Source of the DNA: Paraburkholderia megapolitana
Lineage (GTDB): Bacteria > Pseudomonadota > Gammaproteobacteria > Burkholderiales > Burkholderiaceae
Assembly: GCF_007556815.1 (NCBI RefSeq)
Contig: NZ_CP041745.1
Coordinates: 3,635,001-3,699,000, forward strand
Length of the DNA: 64,000 bases
Reading direction: 5' to 3'
Below, in pieces: positions 29,850 to 39,055 of the stretch. A program made the translations under genes and the position numbers. The number at the start of each line of letters is the position of its first letter. Position 1 is the first letter of the stretch. The notes under the pieces were generated by a model. The model searched no databases and was not told the origin of the DNA. It saw only the letters and a program-made list of their open reading frames with translations.

Positions 29850-30341
29850 TCACTCCACGCTCGCGCATTGCACCGGTTTCGCGTCGAGCAGCGTCGTCAG
29901 CACGACGGGCTCGATGCTGACGAGAAAACCGCGCCGGCCGCCGTTCAGCAGAACGCGTTCGAGTTCGAGCACCGTCGATTCGACATACACCGGCATCGCC
30001 TTGCGCGTGCCGAACGGCGACGTACCGCCGATCAGATAACCGGAGTGCCGGCTCGCGACTTCGGGCTTGCACGGCTCGACACGCTTCGCGCCGATCTGCC
30101 GCGCGAGGTTCTTCGTCGAGACGGTACGGTCGCCGTGCATCAGGACGATCAGCGGCCTGGCATGTTCGTCTTCCATCACCAGCGTTTTCACCACGTGATG
30201 CTCGTCGACGCCGAGCTGGCGCGCCGATTCGGCGGTGCCGCCGTGCTCGACATAGTCATACGGATGCTCGCCGAACGCGACGCCGTGCCGGCGCAAAAAC
30301 TGGGTCGCGGGGGTTTCGGAAACGTGTCTGGATTTGCTCAT
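29850..30341 (-). CDS. ybaK: YbaK/EbsC-type aminoacyl-tRNA deacylase (Cys-tRNA-Pro)
   Basis: 163-residue trans-editing enzyme that hydrolyses wrongly charged tRNA, typically Cys-tRNA(Pro). TPATQFLRRHGVAFGEHPY, VKTLVMEDE, GGTSPFGTRKAMPVY and VLLNGGRRGFLVSI are the YbaK blocks, with the GGxSPxG loop at the catalytic site. The start at 30341 removes 41 unconserved residues of the open frame. Upstream of plsY in the same direction, probably by chance. Confidence 0.88.
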   Translation of the reverse strand: MSKSRHVSETPATQFLRRHGVAFGEHPYDYVEHGGTAESARQLGVDEHHVVKTLVMEDEHARPLIVLMHGDRTVSTKNLARQIGAKRVEPCKPEVASRHSGYLIGGTSPFGTRKAMPVYVESTVLELERVLLNGGRRGFLVSIEPVVLTTLLDAKPVQCASVE

Positions 30342-30491
30342 CGGCGCATTGTAATGGCCGTGCCGCGCAACGGCTATTTGCCCTATCCTCGATTGTGCGC
30401 GGCCGTGGCTTGTGGCACGATCGTTCGAAAATCGTCGCACGGATAGGCCGGATAGACTCGTCACCGAGGTCGTTCAGCAGTCATCCAGACG

Positions 30492-32108
30492 ATGCGGCAA
30501 TCATCCTGCATGGCACCGGAGACAGCATTGAATATCGACCCCCAGGGCGCCAGCGCGCCCACCCTTCGCTCGGCCATCGACGTCCCCTCCCTGCTCGCCT
30601 CGCTGCCCGCACGCATCTCCGAGCTTCCGGTGCGCGCGGCGGCCCGGCAACCCGACCATCCGGCGCTGATCGAAGACGCACGCAGCCTGACTTATGCGCA
30701 ATTCGCCGAGGCGATCGATGGTGTAGCCGCAATCCTGCAGGCGCGAGGCGTGCGCGGCGGCGACCGCGTGATGATCGTGGCGGAAAACAGCATCGTGCAG
30801 GTGGTACTGCTGTTTGCGGCAGCGAAGCTCGACGCATGGGCGCTCGTATCGAATGCACGGCTCTCCGCCGCCGAACTCGACGCAATCCGCGCGCATGCGC
30901 AACCGCGCATCGTTGCGTACGCGGTGGAAACGTCGCCCGATGCGCGACAGCATGCACAACGTCATGACGCACAGGCGGCGCCCACACTTGCCACCGATAT
31001 CGGCGCCTGGTCGTACGCACTCGACGCCAGCGTCGCCCCCGAACCGGTCGAAGCCGCCAACGACCGTCAATGCGCCGCCCTCATCTACACGACTGGCACC
31101 ACCGGCGCGCCGAAAGGCGTGATGCTGTCGCATCGAAACCTGCTGTTCATCGCCGGGATTTCGAGCTCGCTGCGCCGCATCGGTCCGAACGACGTGGTCT
31201 ACGCGGTGCTGCCGATCTCGCATGTGTACGGCCTCGCCTCGGTGTGCCTCGGTAGCATGTTCGCTGGCACGACACTGCGGCTCGCCCCGCGCTTCTCGCC
31301 CGAAGCGGTGCGGCGCGCACTCGCCGAAGAGCGGATCTCGATCTTCCAGGGCGTGCCCGCGATGCACGCAAAGCTGCTCGAACATCTGCAGACGCAGGGC
31401 CATGCGTGGTCGGCGCCGCATCTGCGGTTTGCCTACTCAGGCGGCTCGCCGCTCGATGCAGCGCTGAAGGCGCGCGTCGAAGGCGTGTACGGCGTCACGC
31501 TGCACAACGGCTACGGCATGACGGAGAGCAGCCCGACCATCGCGCAAACAATGCTCGATGCGCCGCGCGCCGATTGCTCGGTCGGCCAGGTCATTCCCGG
31601 CGTCGATGTGCGCTTCGTGACACTCGACGGTGTCGAAGCCGCGCCTGGCGAAATCGGCGAGCTGTGGGCGCGCGGCCCGAACTTGATGCTCGGCTACTAC
31701 CGCAACCCGGAACAAACGCACGCCACCGTCACCAGCGACGGCTGGCTGAAGACCGGCGACCTCGCCCGCCAGGACGCGGACGGTGCGCTGCATATCGTCG
31801 GGCGCAGCAAGGAGCTGATCATCCGCTCGGGCTTCAACGTTTATCCCGCCGAAGTCGAGCATGTGTTGAATGCGCACCCGGAGGTCGTGCAATCGGCGGT
31901 GGTGGGTCGGGCGGTGGAGGGCAACGAAGAGGTCATTGCATTCGTCGAACTGGCGGCCGGCTCGACGGTTGCGCCCGATGTGCTTGCGCAATGGTGTAGG
32001 GAGCGGCTCGCGCCGTACAAACAGCCGGCTGAGATCCGCGTGCTCGCGGCACTACCGGCTGCGTCGACGGGCAAGATTCTCAAGCACAAGCTGCGCGACG
32101 TTGTTTGA
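30492..32108 (+). CDS. AMP-forming acyl-CoA synthetase/ligase
   Basis: 538-residue ANL-superfamily adenylating enzyme. YTTGTTGAPKGVMLSHRN (about 199-216) is the AMP-binding signature, GYGMTESSP the aromatic motif, TGDLARQDADG and GRSKELIIRSG the hinge, and STGKILKHKLRD the C-terminal lysine motif. It resembles long- or medium-chain fatty-acyl-CoA synthetases, but the acid is not predictable. The ATG at 30510 could be the true start instead. No partner gene: XerD converges with a 15-base gap. Confidence 0.85.
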   Translation: MRQSSCMAPETALNIDPQGASAPTLRSAIDVPSLLASLPARISELPVRAAARQPDHPALIEDARSLTYAQFAEAIDGVAAILQARGVRGGDRVMIVAENSIVQVVLLFAAAKLDAWALVSNARLSAAELDAIRAHAQPRIVAYAVETSPDARQHAQRHDAQAAPTLATDIGAWSYALDASVAPEPVEAANDRQCAALIYTTGTTGAPKGVMLSHRNLLFIAGISSSLRRIGPNDVVYAVLPISHVYGLASVCLGSMFAGTTLRLAPRFSPEAVRRALAEERISIFQGVPAMHAKLLEHLQTQGHAWSAPHLRFAYSGGSPLDAALKARVEGVYGVTLHNGYGMTESSPTIAQTMLDAPRADCSVGQVIPGVDVRFVTLDGVEAAPGEIGELWARGPNLMLGYYRNPEQTHATVTSDGWLKTGDLARQDADGALHIVGRSKELIIRSGFNVYPAEVEHVLNAHPEVVQSAVVGRAVEGNEEVIAFVELAAGSTVAPDVLAQWCRERLAPYKQPAEIRVLAALPAASTGKILKHKLRDVV

Positions 32109-32123
32109 CGCCTGGACCGCTCA

Positions 32124-33083
32124 TCACCCGCGCGGATGATGAGCAGCATGCAACGACTTCAACCGCTCGCGCGCAACGTGCGTATAGATCTGCGTCGTTG
32201 AAATATCGGTGTGCCCGAGCAGCAACTGCACGACGCGCAGATCGGCGCCGTGATTCAGCAGATGCGTTGCGAACGCATGCCGCAGCGTATGCGGCGATAA
32301 CGGCGCGTGGACATCGGCGGTTTTGGCATGGCGCTTGATGATGTGCCAGAACTGCTGCCGCGTCATACCTTCCGCGCGCGCGGTAACGAACAGCGCATCG
32401 GCCGCACGTGCGCCGAGCAGTTCCGGCCGCGCTTCGCGCAGATAGCGTTCGATCCAGCCGTGCGCTTCCTCGCCGAACGGAATCAGCCGCTCTTTCGAAC
32501 CCTTGCCCAGTACGCGCACCACACCTTCGTTGAGTCCGACCTCGACGGTCTTTAGCGTGACGAGTTCGGTCACGCGCAACCCGCTTGCGTACATCAGTTC
32601 GAGCATCGTGCGATCGCGCAAGCCGAGCGGCGTATCGACATCGGGTGCGCCGAGCAGCGCTTCGACCTGCGCTTCGGTCAACGTCGAAGGAAAGCGCGCC
32701 GGCTGTTTCGCCGAACGGATGCGCAGCGTCGGGTCGACCGCCGCGCGATGCTCGCGCACAGCCCACGCGTAGTAACGCCGGAACACCGACAACCGGCGGT
32801 TCGACGAAGTCGACTTGTCTTTCTGGCGCACCACGCTATAGGCGGTCAGGTCTGGTTCGGCGGCGACGTCGAGCGACAGCTCACGCGTGCTGGCCAGCCA
32901 CTCCGCAAAAAGCCGCAAATCGCGCCGGTAGGCATCGAGCGTGTTGCGGGACAGTCCGTGTTCGAGCCACAGCGCGTCGCAGAACGCGTCGATCGAAGCG
33001 TTGCTGGCCGTGAAGAGCGGCGATGTTGCAACGGTGTCGGAGGAAGAGGAAGCCGCGGCCGTGCTCGAAGCGGTTTCGCTCAT
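32124..33083 (-). CDS. xerD: Site-specific tyrosine recombinase XerD
   Basis: 319 residues. The core-binding SAM-like domain covers about 30-115 (IDAFCDALWLEHGLSRNTLDAYRRDL), and the catalytic domain holds ASGLRVTELVTLK (Arg), SPHTLRHAFATHLL (His-x-x-Arg) and LGHTDISTTQIYTHV (His and nucleophile Tyr). With XerC it resolves chromosome dimers at dif. An extra Ser/Ala-rich N-terminus of about 25 residues is unusual but harmless. Its start overlaps the stop of the upstream ogt-type gene by four bases (ATGA). A late HHPRG end coincides with a small hairpin at 32119-32144. Confidence 0.93.
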   Translation of the reverse strand: MSETASSTAAASSSSDTVATSPLFTASNASIDAFCDALWLEHGLSRNTLDAYRRDLRLFAEWLASTRELSLDVAAEPDLTAYSVVRQKDKSTSSNRRLSVFRRYYAWAVREHRAAVDPTLRIRSAKQPARFPSTLTEAQVEALLGAPDVDTPLGLRDRTMLELMYASGLRVTELVTLKTVEVGLNEGVVRVLGKGSKERLIPFGEEAHGWIERYLREARPELLGARAADALFVTARAEGMTRQQFWHIIKRHAKTADVHAPLSPHTLRHAFATHLLNHGADLRVVQLLLGHTDISTTQIYTHVARERLKSLHAAHHPRG

Positions 33084-33586
33084 AGCGCGAGACCCATCTG
33101 CTTCATATGGCCACCGCCCGCATACGGCACACCTTCATGCGTGAGCAGCCAGCGCTTCACCTCGCGCAAATAACCCTCGCCATCCTCATGCGCAAAGCCG
33201 CCGATCCAGTTCGACCCCACCACGCGATGACACGGAATCACGATCGGGAAATAGTTCGAACCGCACGCCTGGCCGACTGCACGCGGCACACTGTCGACTT
33301 TCTTCGCGAGTTGTCCATAAGTCAGCACGGTGCCCGGCGGAATGTCGCAGATCGCCGCCCATACGCGGCGCTGAAACGCGGTGCCGACGTGCGCGAGCGG
33401 CAGATCGAACGTGGTCGATGCACGTTCGAAGTAACGCTCGATCTGCTCGACCGCATGCAACGCAAGCGGCGAGGCGGGCGCGATGTTATCGACCGAAACC
33501 GGCAAATAAACGATCTCGCGCACCATGCCGTCTTCGAGACGAATGCCGACCTTGCCGAACGGTGCGTCGATTACTGCGTGGAACAT
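33080..33586 (-). CDS. ogt: Methylated-DNA--protein-cysteine methyltransferase
   Basis: 168-residue suicide repair protein that takes alkyl groups from O6-alkylguanine. FQRRVWAAICDIPPGTVLTYGQLA is the helix-turn-helix, and VIPCHRVVGSNW carries the acceptor Cys. No Ada regulatory domain is present. The stop overlaps the xerD start (ATGA), so the pair is coupled, as commonly seen in Burkholderia. Ogt versus Ada-C naming is by length and lack of extra domains. Confidence 0.92.
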   Translation of the reverse strand: MFHAVIDAPFGKVGIRLEDGMVREIVYLPVSVDNIAPASPLALHAVEQIERYFERASTTFDLPLAHVGTAFQRRVWAAICDIPPGTVLTYGQLAKKVDSVPRAVGQACGSNYFPIVIPCHRVVGSNWIGGFAHEDGEGYLREVKRWLLTHEGVPYAGGGHMKQMGLAL

Positions 33587-33653
33587 CGTTGCCTCCTACT
33601 AGCCTCGCGGTGTGCGTTCCTGCCGCGAGATGAAGCCGGAAAATCCTGCTACT

Positions 33654-34904
33654 TTACGCTGCTTCGAGCGCCCATTGAACATGCTCGCGAACCAGCGGCG
33701 ACGGATCGTCCGCGCGCCGGCGCAGTGCATCGACGATCGCACTACGCGCAGCGCCGGCAAGCGTTGCCGCATCGGCGCGCAGCGCGTTGCCCATACCGAC
33801 CGCAAGATTGCGCAACCAGCACTCGTAGCCGATGCGGCGTATCGCGCTGCCTTGCATCCGCGTATCGAAATCGCTGGCGCTCCAGTCGAACAGCTCGACC
33901 AGCGACGCACGATCGAGCCCATGCCGCACGTCGAAATCGGCGACCGGCGCGGCCTGGGCAAACTTGTTCCATGGACACACGAGCTGGCAGTCGTCGCACC
34001 CATACACGCGATTGCCGATCAACGGTCGCATATCTTCGGGAATACTGCCTTTCAGTTCGATCGTCAGATACGAAATGCAGCGCCGCGCGTCCACCTTGTA
34101 CGGCTCGACGATAGCGCCGGTCGGGCATGCGTCAATACACCGCGTGCAGCTTCCGCAATGCGCGCCGGCGGTTTCGGGCGCGCTGTCGGGATCGATCGAT
34201 GCGTCGGTGGGTAGCGGCAGATCGACATAGATTTCGCCGAGAAAGAACAGCGAACCGGCATCGCGCTGCAGTAGCAGCGTGTGCTTGCCGCGCCAGCCGA
34301 TCCCCGCATTTTGCGCGAACGCTACTTCGAGCACCGGCGCCGAATCGGTGAAGACGCGGTAGCCGTAGGCACCGATTTCCGCTTCGATGCGCTCCGCGAG
34401 TTGCTGCAGCCGCTGGCGCATGACCTTGTGATAATCGCGGCCGCGTGCATAGATCGACACGACTGCCGCGGACGGATCGGCCAGCCGCGCCATTTCGTCG
34501 GCACGCCAGTCAGGTGCATCAGGAGCGGGCGAGGAATCGCTTTCGGTCACCTTTCCAGCGTGCGTTCCGGTCAGCGTCATGGCGGGCAAATAGGCGATTC
34601 TGGCGGTGATCACGCGTCGCGTACCGGCCACAAGCTCGGCCGGCCGCGCGCGTTTCATCCCATGTTTGGCCATATAATCCATCTCGCCGTGGTAGCCCGC
34701 CTCGAGCCACGCAGCGAGTCCCGACTCGGCATCGGGCAGTTCGGTATCGCTGATACCGAGCGCACCGAAACCCAGTTCGCGGCCCCATGTCTTGATGCGC
34801 AGGGCGAGCGCTGTCAGCGCCGCTTCATCGAAACGACGCATGACACGCGCATCGTCATCGGACGCAGGCGTGTCTGCAACGGGGTACTGCGGACTTCGGT
34901 TCAT
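33654..34904 (-). CDS. queG: Epoxyqueuosine reductase
   Basis: 416-residue cobalamin- and iron-sulfur-dependent enzyme for the last step of queuosine tRNA modification. The start ATG 34904 is preferred over GTG 34907. TWGRELGFGALGISDTEL is the family opening, GWRGKHTLLL lies mid-protein, and two [4Fe-4S] motifs are visible: CGSCTRCIDACP and CDDCQLVCPWN. A HEAT-like tail (REHVQWALEAA) ends it. An insertion of about 25 residues rich in Ser/Asp (ESDSSPAPDAPDW) lies near residue 125. Divergent from tsaE with only 17 bases between start codons. Confidence 0.93.
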   Translation of the reverse strand: MNRSPQYPVADTPASDDDARVMRRFDEAALTALALRIKTWGRELGFGALGISDTELPDAESGLAAWLEAGYHGEMDYMAKHGMKRARPAELVAGTRRVITARIAYLPAMTLTGTHAGKVTESDSSPAPDAPDWRADEMARLADPSAAVVSIYARGRDYHKVMRQRLQQLAERIEAEIGAYGYRVFTDSAPVLEVAFAQNAGIGWRGKHTLLLQRDAGSLFFLGEIYVDLPLPTDASIDPDSAPETAGAHCGSCTRCIDACPTGAIVEPYKVDARRCISYLTIELKGSIPEDMRPLIGNRVYGCDDCQLVCPWNKFAQAAPVADFDVRHGLDRASLVELFDWSASDFDTRMQGSAIRRIGYECWLRNLAVGMGNALRADAATLAGAARSAIVDALRRRADDPSPLVREHVQWALEAA

Positions 34905-34921
34905 CACGCCATTTTACGAGA

Positions 34922-35479
34922 ATGCCCGACCAGCCCGATCGCCTTCTTCAATTGCCCGCTAACGCCCTGCTCGAGCGCCACTTCGCGCTCGCGGACGAAG
35001 CCGCCACCATTGCGTTCGGTGTGCGCTTCGCGGACGCGATCGAAACCGTCCGTACTGCGCCGCTGCCGTCGGGTGGCCAGCGTACGTTTCAGGGGCTGCA
35101 AGTACAGCTCGTCGGCGATCTCGGTGCGGGCAAAACCACCCTCGTGCGCGCAACCTTGCGCGGCCTCGGCCACACCGGTCGAGTGCGCAGCCCGACCTAC
35201 ACACTCGTCGAACCGTATGCGGTCGAGCGTCCCGATGGGGAACTTGAGCTGTATCACTTCGATCTGTATCGATTCACCGATCCGGCCGAATGGGCCGATG
35301 CCGGCTTTCGCGAGTACTTCGATTCCGGGGCGATCTGCCTCGTCGAATGGCCGCAACAGGCGGGCGGTCTGCTAGGCACACCGGATCTTGTTTTCTCGCT
35401 CGAAGTCGCTGGCGACGGGCGTCAGCTCGTCGCACGCGCATACAGCGAACCAGGAAAAGCATGTCTCGAAAGATGTTGA
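34922..35479 (+). CDS. tsaE: tRNA threonylcarbamoyladenosine synthesis ATPase TsaE
   Basis: 185-residue ATPase acting with TsaB/TsaD/TsaC in making t6A37. The P-loop is QLVGDLGAGKTTLVRATLRG (about 62-81), RSPTYTLVEPY follows, and LVEWPQQAGGLL is the conserved end. Compared with E. coli TsaE it has about 30 extra residues before the P-loop. Its last 19 bases overlap the amidase gene, so amiC is likely co-expressed, as in many proteobacteria. Confidence 0.92.
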   Translation: MPDQPDRLLQLPANALLERHFALADEAATIAFGVRFADAIETVRTAPLPSGGQRTFQGLQVQLVGDLGAGKTTLVRATLRGLGHTGRVRSPTYTLVEPYAVERPDGELELYHFDLYRFTDPAEWADAGFREYFDSGAICLVEWPQQAGGLLGTPDLVFSLEVAGDGRQLVARAYSEPGKACLERC

Positions 35480-37017
35480 TCAAACCGTTTCATTCGATCG
35501 AAGCAGCCGCCACCGCCACGCATAACTGGCGGCGCAGGCAGATCCTGCGCGCCGGCGCGTCGACGCTGATTCTCGGCCTCGTCGCACCGCGTCTCGCGCA
35601 CGCGAGTTCGGTGCTCGGCGTACGCGTATGGCCAGCGCGCGACTACACCCGCGTGACGATCGAATCCGATCAGCCGCTGCAAACCACACAACAAACGCTG
35701 CAGTCGCCCGACCGGCTGGTGGTGGACCTGACCGGCCTCGATCTCGATCAGGCGCTGCGCGACCTGGTCTCGAAGATCACGCCGAACGATCCGCAGATCC
35801 AGGCCGTGCGCGTCGGGCAGTATCAGCCGCATGTCGTGCGGATGGTGTTCGACCTGAAGGGATCGGTGAAGCCGCAGGTGTTCACGCTGCAACCGATCGG
35901 CGCTTACAAGTACCGCCTGGTGTTCGATCTGTATCCCGCCGTTGCACCCGACCCGTTGATGGATCTGCTCGCGCAGTCCGAGCGCAAGCAACAGCAGCTC
36001 AACGACAGCAACAGCACGCCGCCCGCGACACTGAGCGGCCCAGCCACGCCGCCCGCCGGGACCGACAACAGCGATGCGTTCTTCCAGCGCTACGCGCAGA
36101 ACAACCCGCCCGCGGGCGACACCGTGCGTCCGCCGGCGCGCGTCACGCCGACGCCCACCACACCGACGCGTCCGTCCGGCAAGCCGCCGGTGGCACCGCC
36201 CACGGCGATCGCGCGCAACGACAATAGCGACGACAGCCGCGATGACAACGGCAGCGGTGACGACAGCTACAAGTTCACCGCGCCGAAGTCCGGCAACGGC
36301 AGCACGGTACGCCTGCTCACGGTAGCGATCGATCCCGGTCACGGCGGCGAGGACCCGGGCGCGATCGGCGGCGGCGGCACATACGAAAAACACATCGCGC
36401 TCGACATCGCAAAGAAACTGCGCGCGAAGATCGATGCGCAGCCGAACATGCGCTCGATGATGACTCGCGACGCCGACTTCTTCGTGCCGCTCAACGTGCG
36501 TGTGCAAAAAGCGCGGCGCGTCGGCGCGGACCTGTTCGTGTCGATCCACGCCGATGCGTTCACGACGCCGCAGGCGAGCGGATCGTCGGTGTTTGCGCTG
36601 TCGGATCACGGCGCGTCTAGCGCCGCGGCACGCTGGATGGCGAACAAGGAGAACTCGTCGGATCAGATCGGCGGGATTAACGTGAAGACCGCCGATGCAA
36701 GCGTCAACCGCGCGCTCTTCGACATGTCGACCACCGCGCAGATCCGCGATTCGATGCGCTACGGCAATTTCGTACTGAATGAGATCGGCGACATCAACAA
36801 GCTGCACAAGGGCTCGGTCGAACAGGCCGGCTTCGCCGTGCTGAAAGCGCCCGACATCCCGTCGATCCTCGTCGAGACCGCGTTCATCAGCAACCCCGAC
36901 GAAGAACGGCGGCTCAACGACGACACCTATCGCGACAAGATGGCGAACGCGATCCTGAAAGGCATCAAGCGTTATTTCGCGGCGAACCCGCCGCTGGCGA
37001 AAAACCGCATGGCTTAG
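35461..37017 (+). CDS. amiC: Periplasmic N-acetylmuramoyl-L-alanine amidase with AMIN domain
   Basis: 518 residues. A twin-arginine signal (NWRRRQILRAGASTLILGL) directs export. The AMIN domain (about 50-160, LGVRVWPARDYTRVTIESDQ) targets the septum. A long Pro/Thr/Asp-rich linker covers about 175-275. Amidase_3 catalytic blocks follow: IDPGHGGEDPGAIG, SIHADAF and VETAFISNPDEE. It cuts the MurNAc-L-Ala bond during daughter-cell separation. AGGAAAAGC precedes the ATG inside the tsaE end. Tat export and domain order match AmiC. Confidence 0.93.
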   Translation: MSRKMLIKPFHSIEAAATATHNWRRRQILRAGASTLILGLVAPRLAHASSVLGVRVWPARDYTRVTIESDQPLQTTQQTLQSPDRLVVDLTGLDLDQALRDLVSKITPNDPQIQAVRVGQYQPHVVRMVFDLKGSVKPQVFTLQPIGAYKYRLVFDLYPAVAPDPLMDLLAQSERKQQQLNDSNSTPPATLSGPATPPAGTDNSDAFFQRYAQNNPPAGDTVRPPARVTPTPTTPTRPSGKPPVAPPTAIARNDNSDDSRDDNGSGDDSYKFTAPKSGNGSTVRLLTVAIDPGHGGEDPGAIGGGGTYEKHIALDIAKKLRAKIDAQPNMRSMMTRDADFFVPLNVRVQKARRVGADLFVSIHADAFTTPQASGSSVFALSDHGASSAAARWMANKENSSDQIGGINVKTADASVNRALFDMSTTAQIRDSMRYGNFVLNEIGDINKLHKGSVEQAGFAVLKAPDIPSILVETAFISNPDEERRLNDDTYRDKMANAILKGIKRYFAANPPLAKNRMA

Positions 37018-37099
37018 GCGTGCCTGGACGTGCCTCGATGATGACGACACGTCGCGGGCAGTAGAATGGGCGATCGTCCCCTTCTTCCCCGAGCGCGCC

Positions 37100-37981
37100 A
37101 TGTCCTCCTCGATCAAAGCGGTCCTCAAACCTCATTTGCGCGACATCGGCAATCTCGCCGTGCGGCGTGTGCTGCCGGCAATGGCAGCGCGCCTGGTGGG
37201 CCCGTTCATCTTCTTCGACCACATGGGGCCGGCCACGCTCGCAGCGGGCGTCGGTCTCGACGTGCGCCCCCATCCGCACATCGGTCTCGCGACGGTCACC
37301 TATCTGTTCGAAGGCGCGATCATGCATCGCGACAGTCTCGGCACTGAGCAGAAGATCGTCCCCGGCGACGTCAACTGGATGACGGCCGGCCGCGGCATCG
37401 TTCATTCGGAGCGCACGCCGCCGGCTGAACGCGCAGCCGGCACGACGATCCACGGCATCCAGACCTGGGTCGCGCTACCGCTAGCGGACGAAGACATCGA
37501 GCCGTCGTTCGAACATCATCCAGCCGCAACGCTGCCGCAGATCAAGCGTAACGGCGTCACGCTGCGTGTCATCGCGGGCACGGCGTTCGGGCACACTGCG
37601 CCGGCCAGAACGTTCTCGGGCACGCTCTATGTGGCCGCGCACTTCACGCCGGGCAGCGCATTTGCGCTCGAACCGGAGCACGACGAGCGCGGCGTGTACC
37701 TCGTGGAAGGCGATCTCGCGATCGACGGCACACCGCTCGAACCCGGCCAGATGGCGGTGCTCGTGCCGGGCGAAACCGTCACGCTCGCGAGCACCGGCGG
37801 GGCGACTGTGATGCTGGCGGGCGGCGAGAAGCTTGAAGGCGAGCGTTTTATCGAATGGAACTTCGTCGCGAGTTCGCGCGAGAAAATCGAACTTGCGAAA
37901 ACCGCCTGGACGGATCAGCAGATGGGCAAGGTGCCCGGCGAGACCGAATGGATTCCGTTGCCGGAGCGCAAGCCGGCCTGA
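37100..37981 (+). CDS. Pirin-family bicupin protein
   Basis: 293-residue cytoplasmic protein. The N-terminal cupin holds FIFFDHMGP and DVRPHPHIGLATVTYLFEG, with the metal-binding His pair, then GDVNWMTAGRGIVHSE. The C-terminal cupin is more diverged. Pirins include quercetin dioxygenases and redox-sensing proteins; no specific role can be assigned. Single gene between amiC and the thioredoxin-TPR gene, with a small hairpin (38007-38013 with 38021-38027) after it. Confidence 0.88.
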   Translation: MSSSIKAVLKPHLRDIGNLAVRRVLPAMAARLVGPFIFFDHMGPATLAAGVGLDVRPHPHIGLATVTYLFEGAIMHRDSLGTEQKIVPGDVNWMTAGRGIVHSERTPPAERAAGTTIHGIQTWVALPLADEDIEPSFEHHPAATLPQIKRNGVTLRVIAGTAFGHTAPARTFSGTLYVAAHFTPGSAFALEPEHDERGVYLVEGDLAIDGTPLEPGQMAVLVPGETVTLASTGGATVMLAGGEKLEGERFIEWNFVASSREKIELAKTAWTDQQMGKVPGETEWIPLPERKPA

Positions 37982-38100
37982 GCTGGTGGCATAAGCAAAC
38001 CTCATAGGCACGCCGCACGAGCGTGCCATCTGAGCATCAAGCATTGAATTCAGCGCTTTCGCCCCTATCTGCACGCGATAGTCACACCGATGAGGATGCA

Positions 38101-38949
38101 ATGGACACCACCCTGGCCACTTTCGAAAAAGACGTGATCGCAGCGTCGACGCTGGCCCCCGTGCTGGTCGACTTCTGGGCGCCGTGGTGCGGCCCGTGCA
38201 AGACGCTCGGACCGATGCTGCAGAAGCTTGAAACCGAGTACGAAGGCAAATGGCGGCTCGTCAAGGTCAACGTCGACGAGAACCAGGAACTCGCCGCGCA
38301 CTTCGGCGTGCGCAGCATCCCGCACGTCGTCGCGTTCGCGGACGGCCAGGCGGTCGACCAGTTTGTCGGCGTGCTGCCGGAAAGTCAGTTGCGCGAATTC
38401 CTCGACCGGCTTGTTCCGGACGGCGCGGATGCCGCGCGGCAGAACGCGCAGGCCGCGCTTGCCGAAGGCCGGCGTGAAGATGCATATGACGCGCTGAAAG
38501 CCGCGCTCGCCCTCGATCCCGGTTATGAGGACGCGCGGCTCGATCTGATCGAACTGCTGCTCGACGACAATCGTTTCGACGAAGCACGCAATGAGGTGGA
38601 CCTGCTGTCGCCGAAAACGACCCAGGGCATCGACGCGCGCTACAACGCGATCAAAACCCGGCTCGACGCGCTCGACGCCGCCGCCGATCTGCCGCCCACC
38701 GATGCCCTCGAAGCCCGCGTCGCCGGCAACCCCGCCGACCTCGAAGCACGCTTCGACCTGGCAAGCGCACTGATTGCACGACGCAACTACGCGGGCGCGC
38801 TCGAACATCTGCTTGAGATCGTCCGGCGCGACCGCGCATTCCGTGAGGACATCGGCCGCAAGACGATGCTGTCGGTGTTTGACCTTGCTGCTCACCAGCC
38901 AGAACTGGTCGCGCAATGGCGGCGCAAGCTTAGCGCGGCGCTGTTCTAA
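38101..38949 (+). CDS. Thioredoxin-TPR co-chaperone (CnoX/YbbN-like)
   Basis: 282 residues. The thioredoxin fold (1-110) has an intact WAPWCGPCK active site, unlike E. coli YbbN, which has lost one Cys, so it may be redox-active. The rest is TPR-like helices (NAQAALAEGRREDAYDALKAAL, then LDLIELLLDDNRFDEARNEV). YbbN/CnoX protects unfolding proteins and hands them to GroEL. The ATG at 38101 gives the expected start; the 26 residues before it in frame are not conserved. Confidence 0.88.
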   Translation: MDTTLATFEKDVIAASTLAPVLVDFWAPWCGPCKTLGPMLQKLETEYEGKWRLVKVNVDENQELAAHFGVRSIPHVVAFADGQAVDQFVGVLPESQLREFLDRLVPDGADAARQNAQAALAEGRREDAYDALKAALALDPGYEDARLDLIELLLDDNRFDEARNEVDLLSPKTTQGIDARYNAIKTRLDALDAAADLPPTDALEARVAGNPADLEARFDLASALIARRNYAGALEHLLEIVRRDRAFREDIGRKTMLSVFDLAAHQPELVAQWRRKLSAALF

Positions 38950-39055
38950 ACACGGCGCGCGGGCGAGAGATCTGTGCACACCGATAACGGGCTTGCGCTG
39001 GCCGCGTGAAGGGCCGAGCGCGAGGATTGCAGTGCGGTAGTGCGGCGAACAGGCT

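Noticed and set aside
32119..32144. Terminator for the acyl-CoA synthetase and xerD
   Set aside because: An 8-bp hairpin exists but lies partly inside the xerD coding end and has no T-run; not listed as a feature.
35422..37128. 568-codon minus-strand open frame
   Set aside because: Antisense to amiC, whose signal peptide and catalytic motifs are clear.
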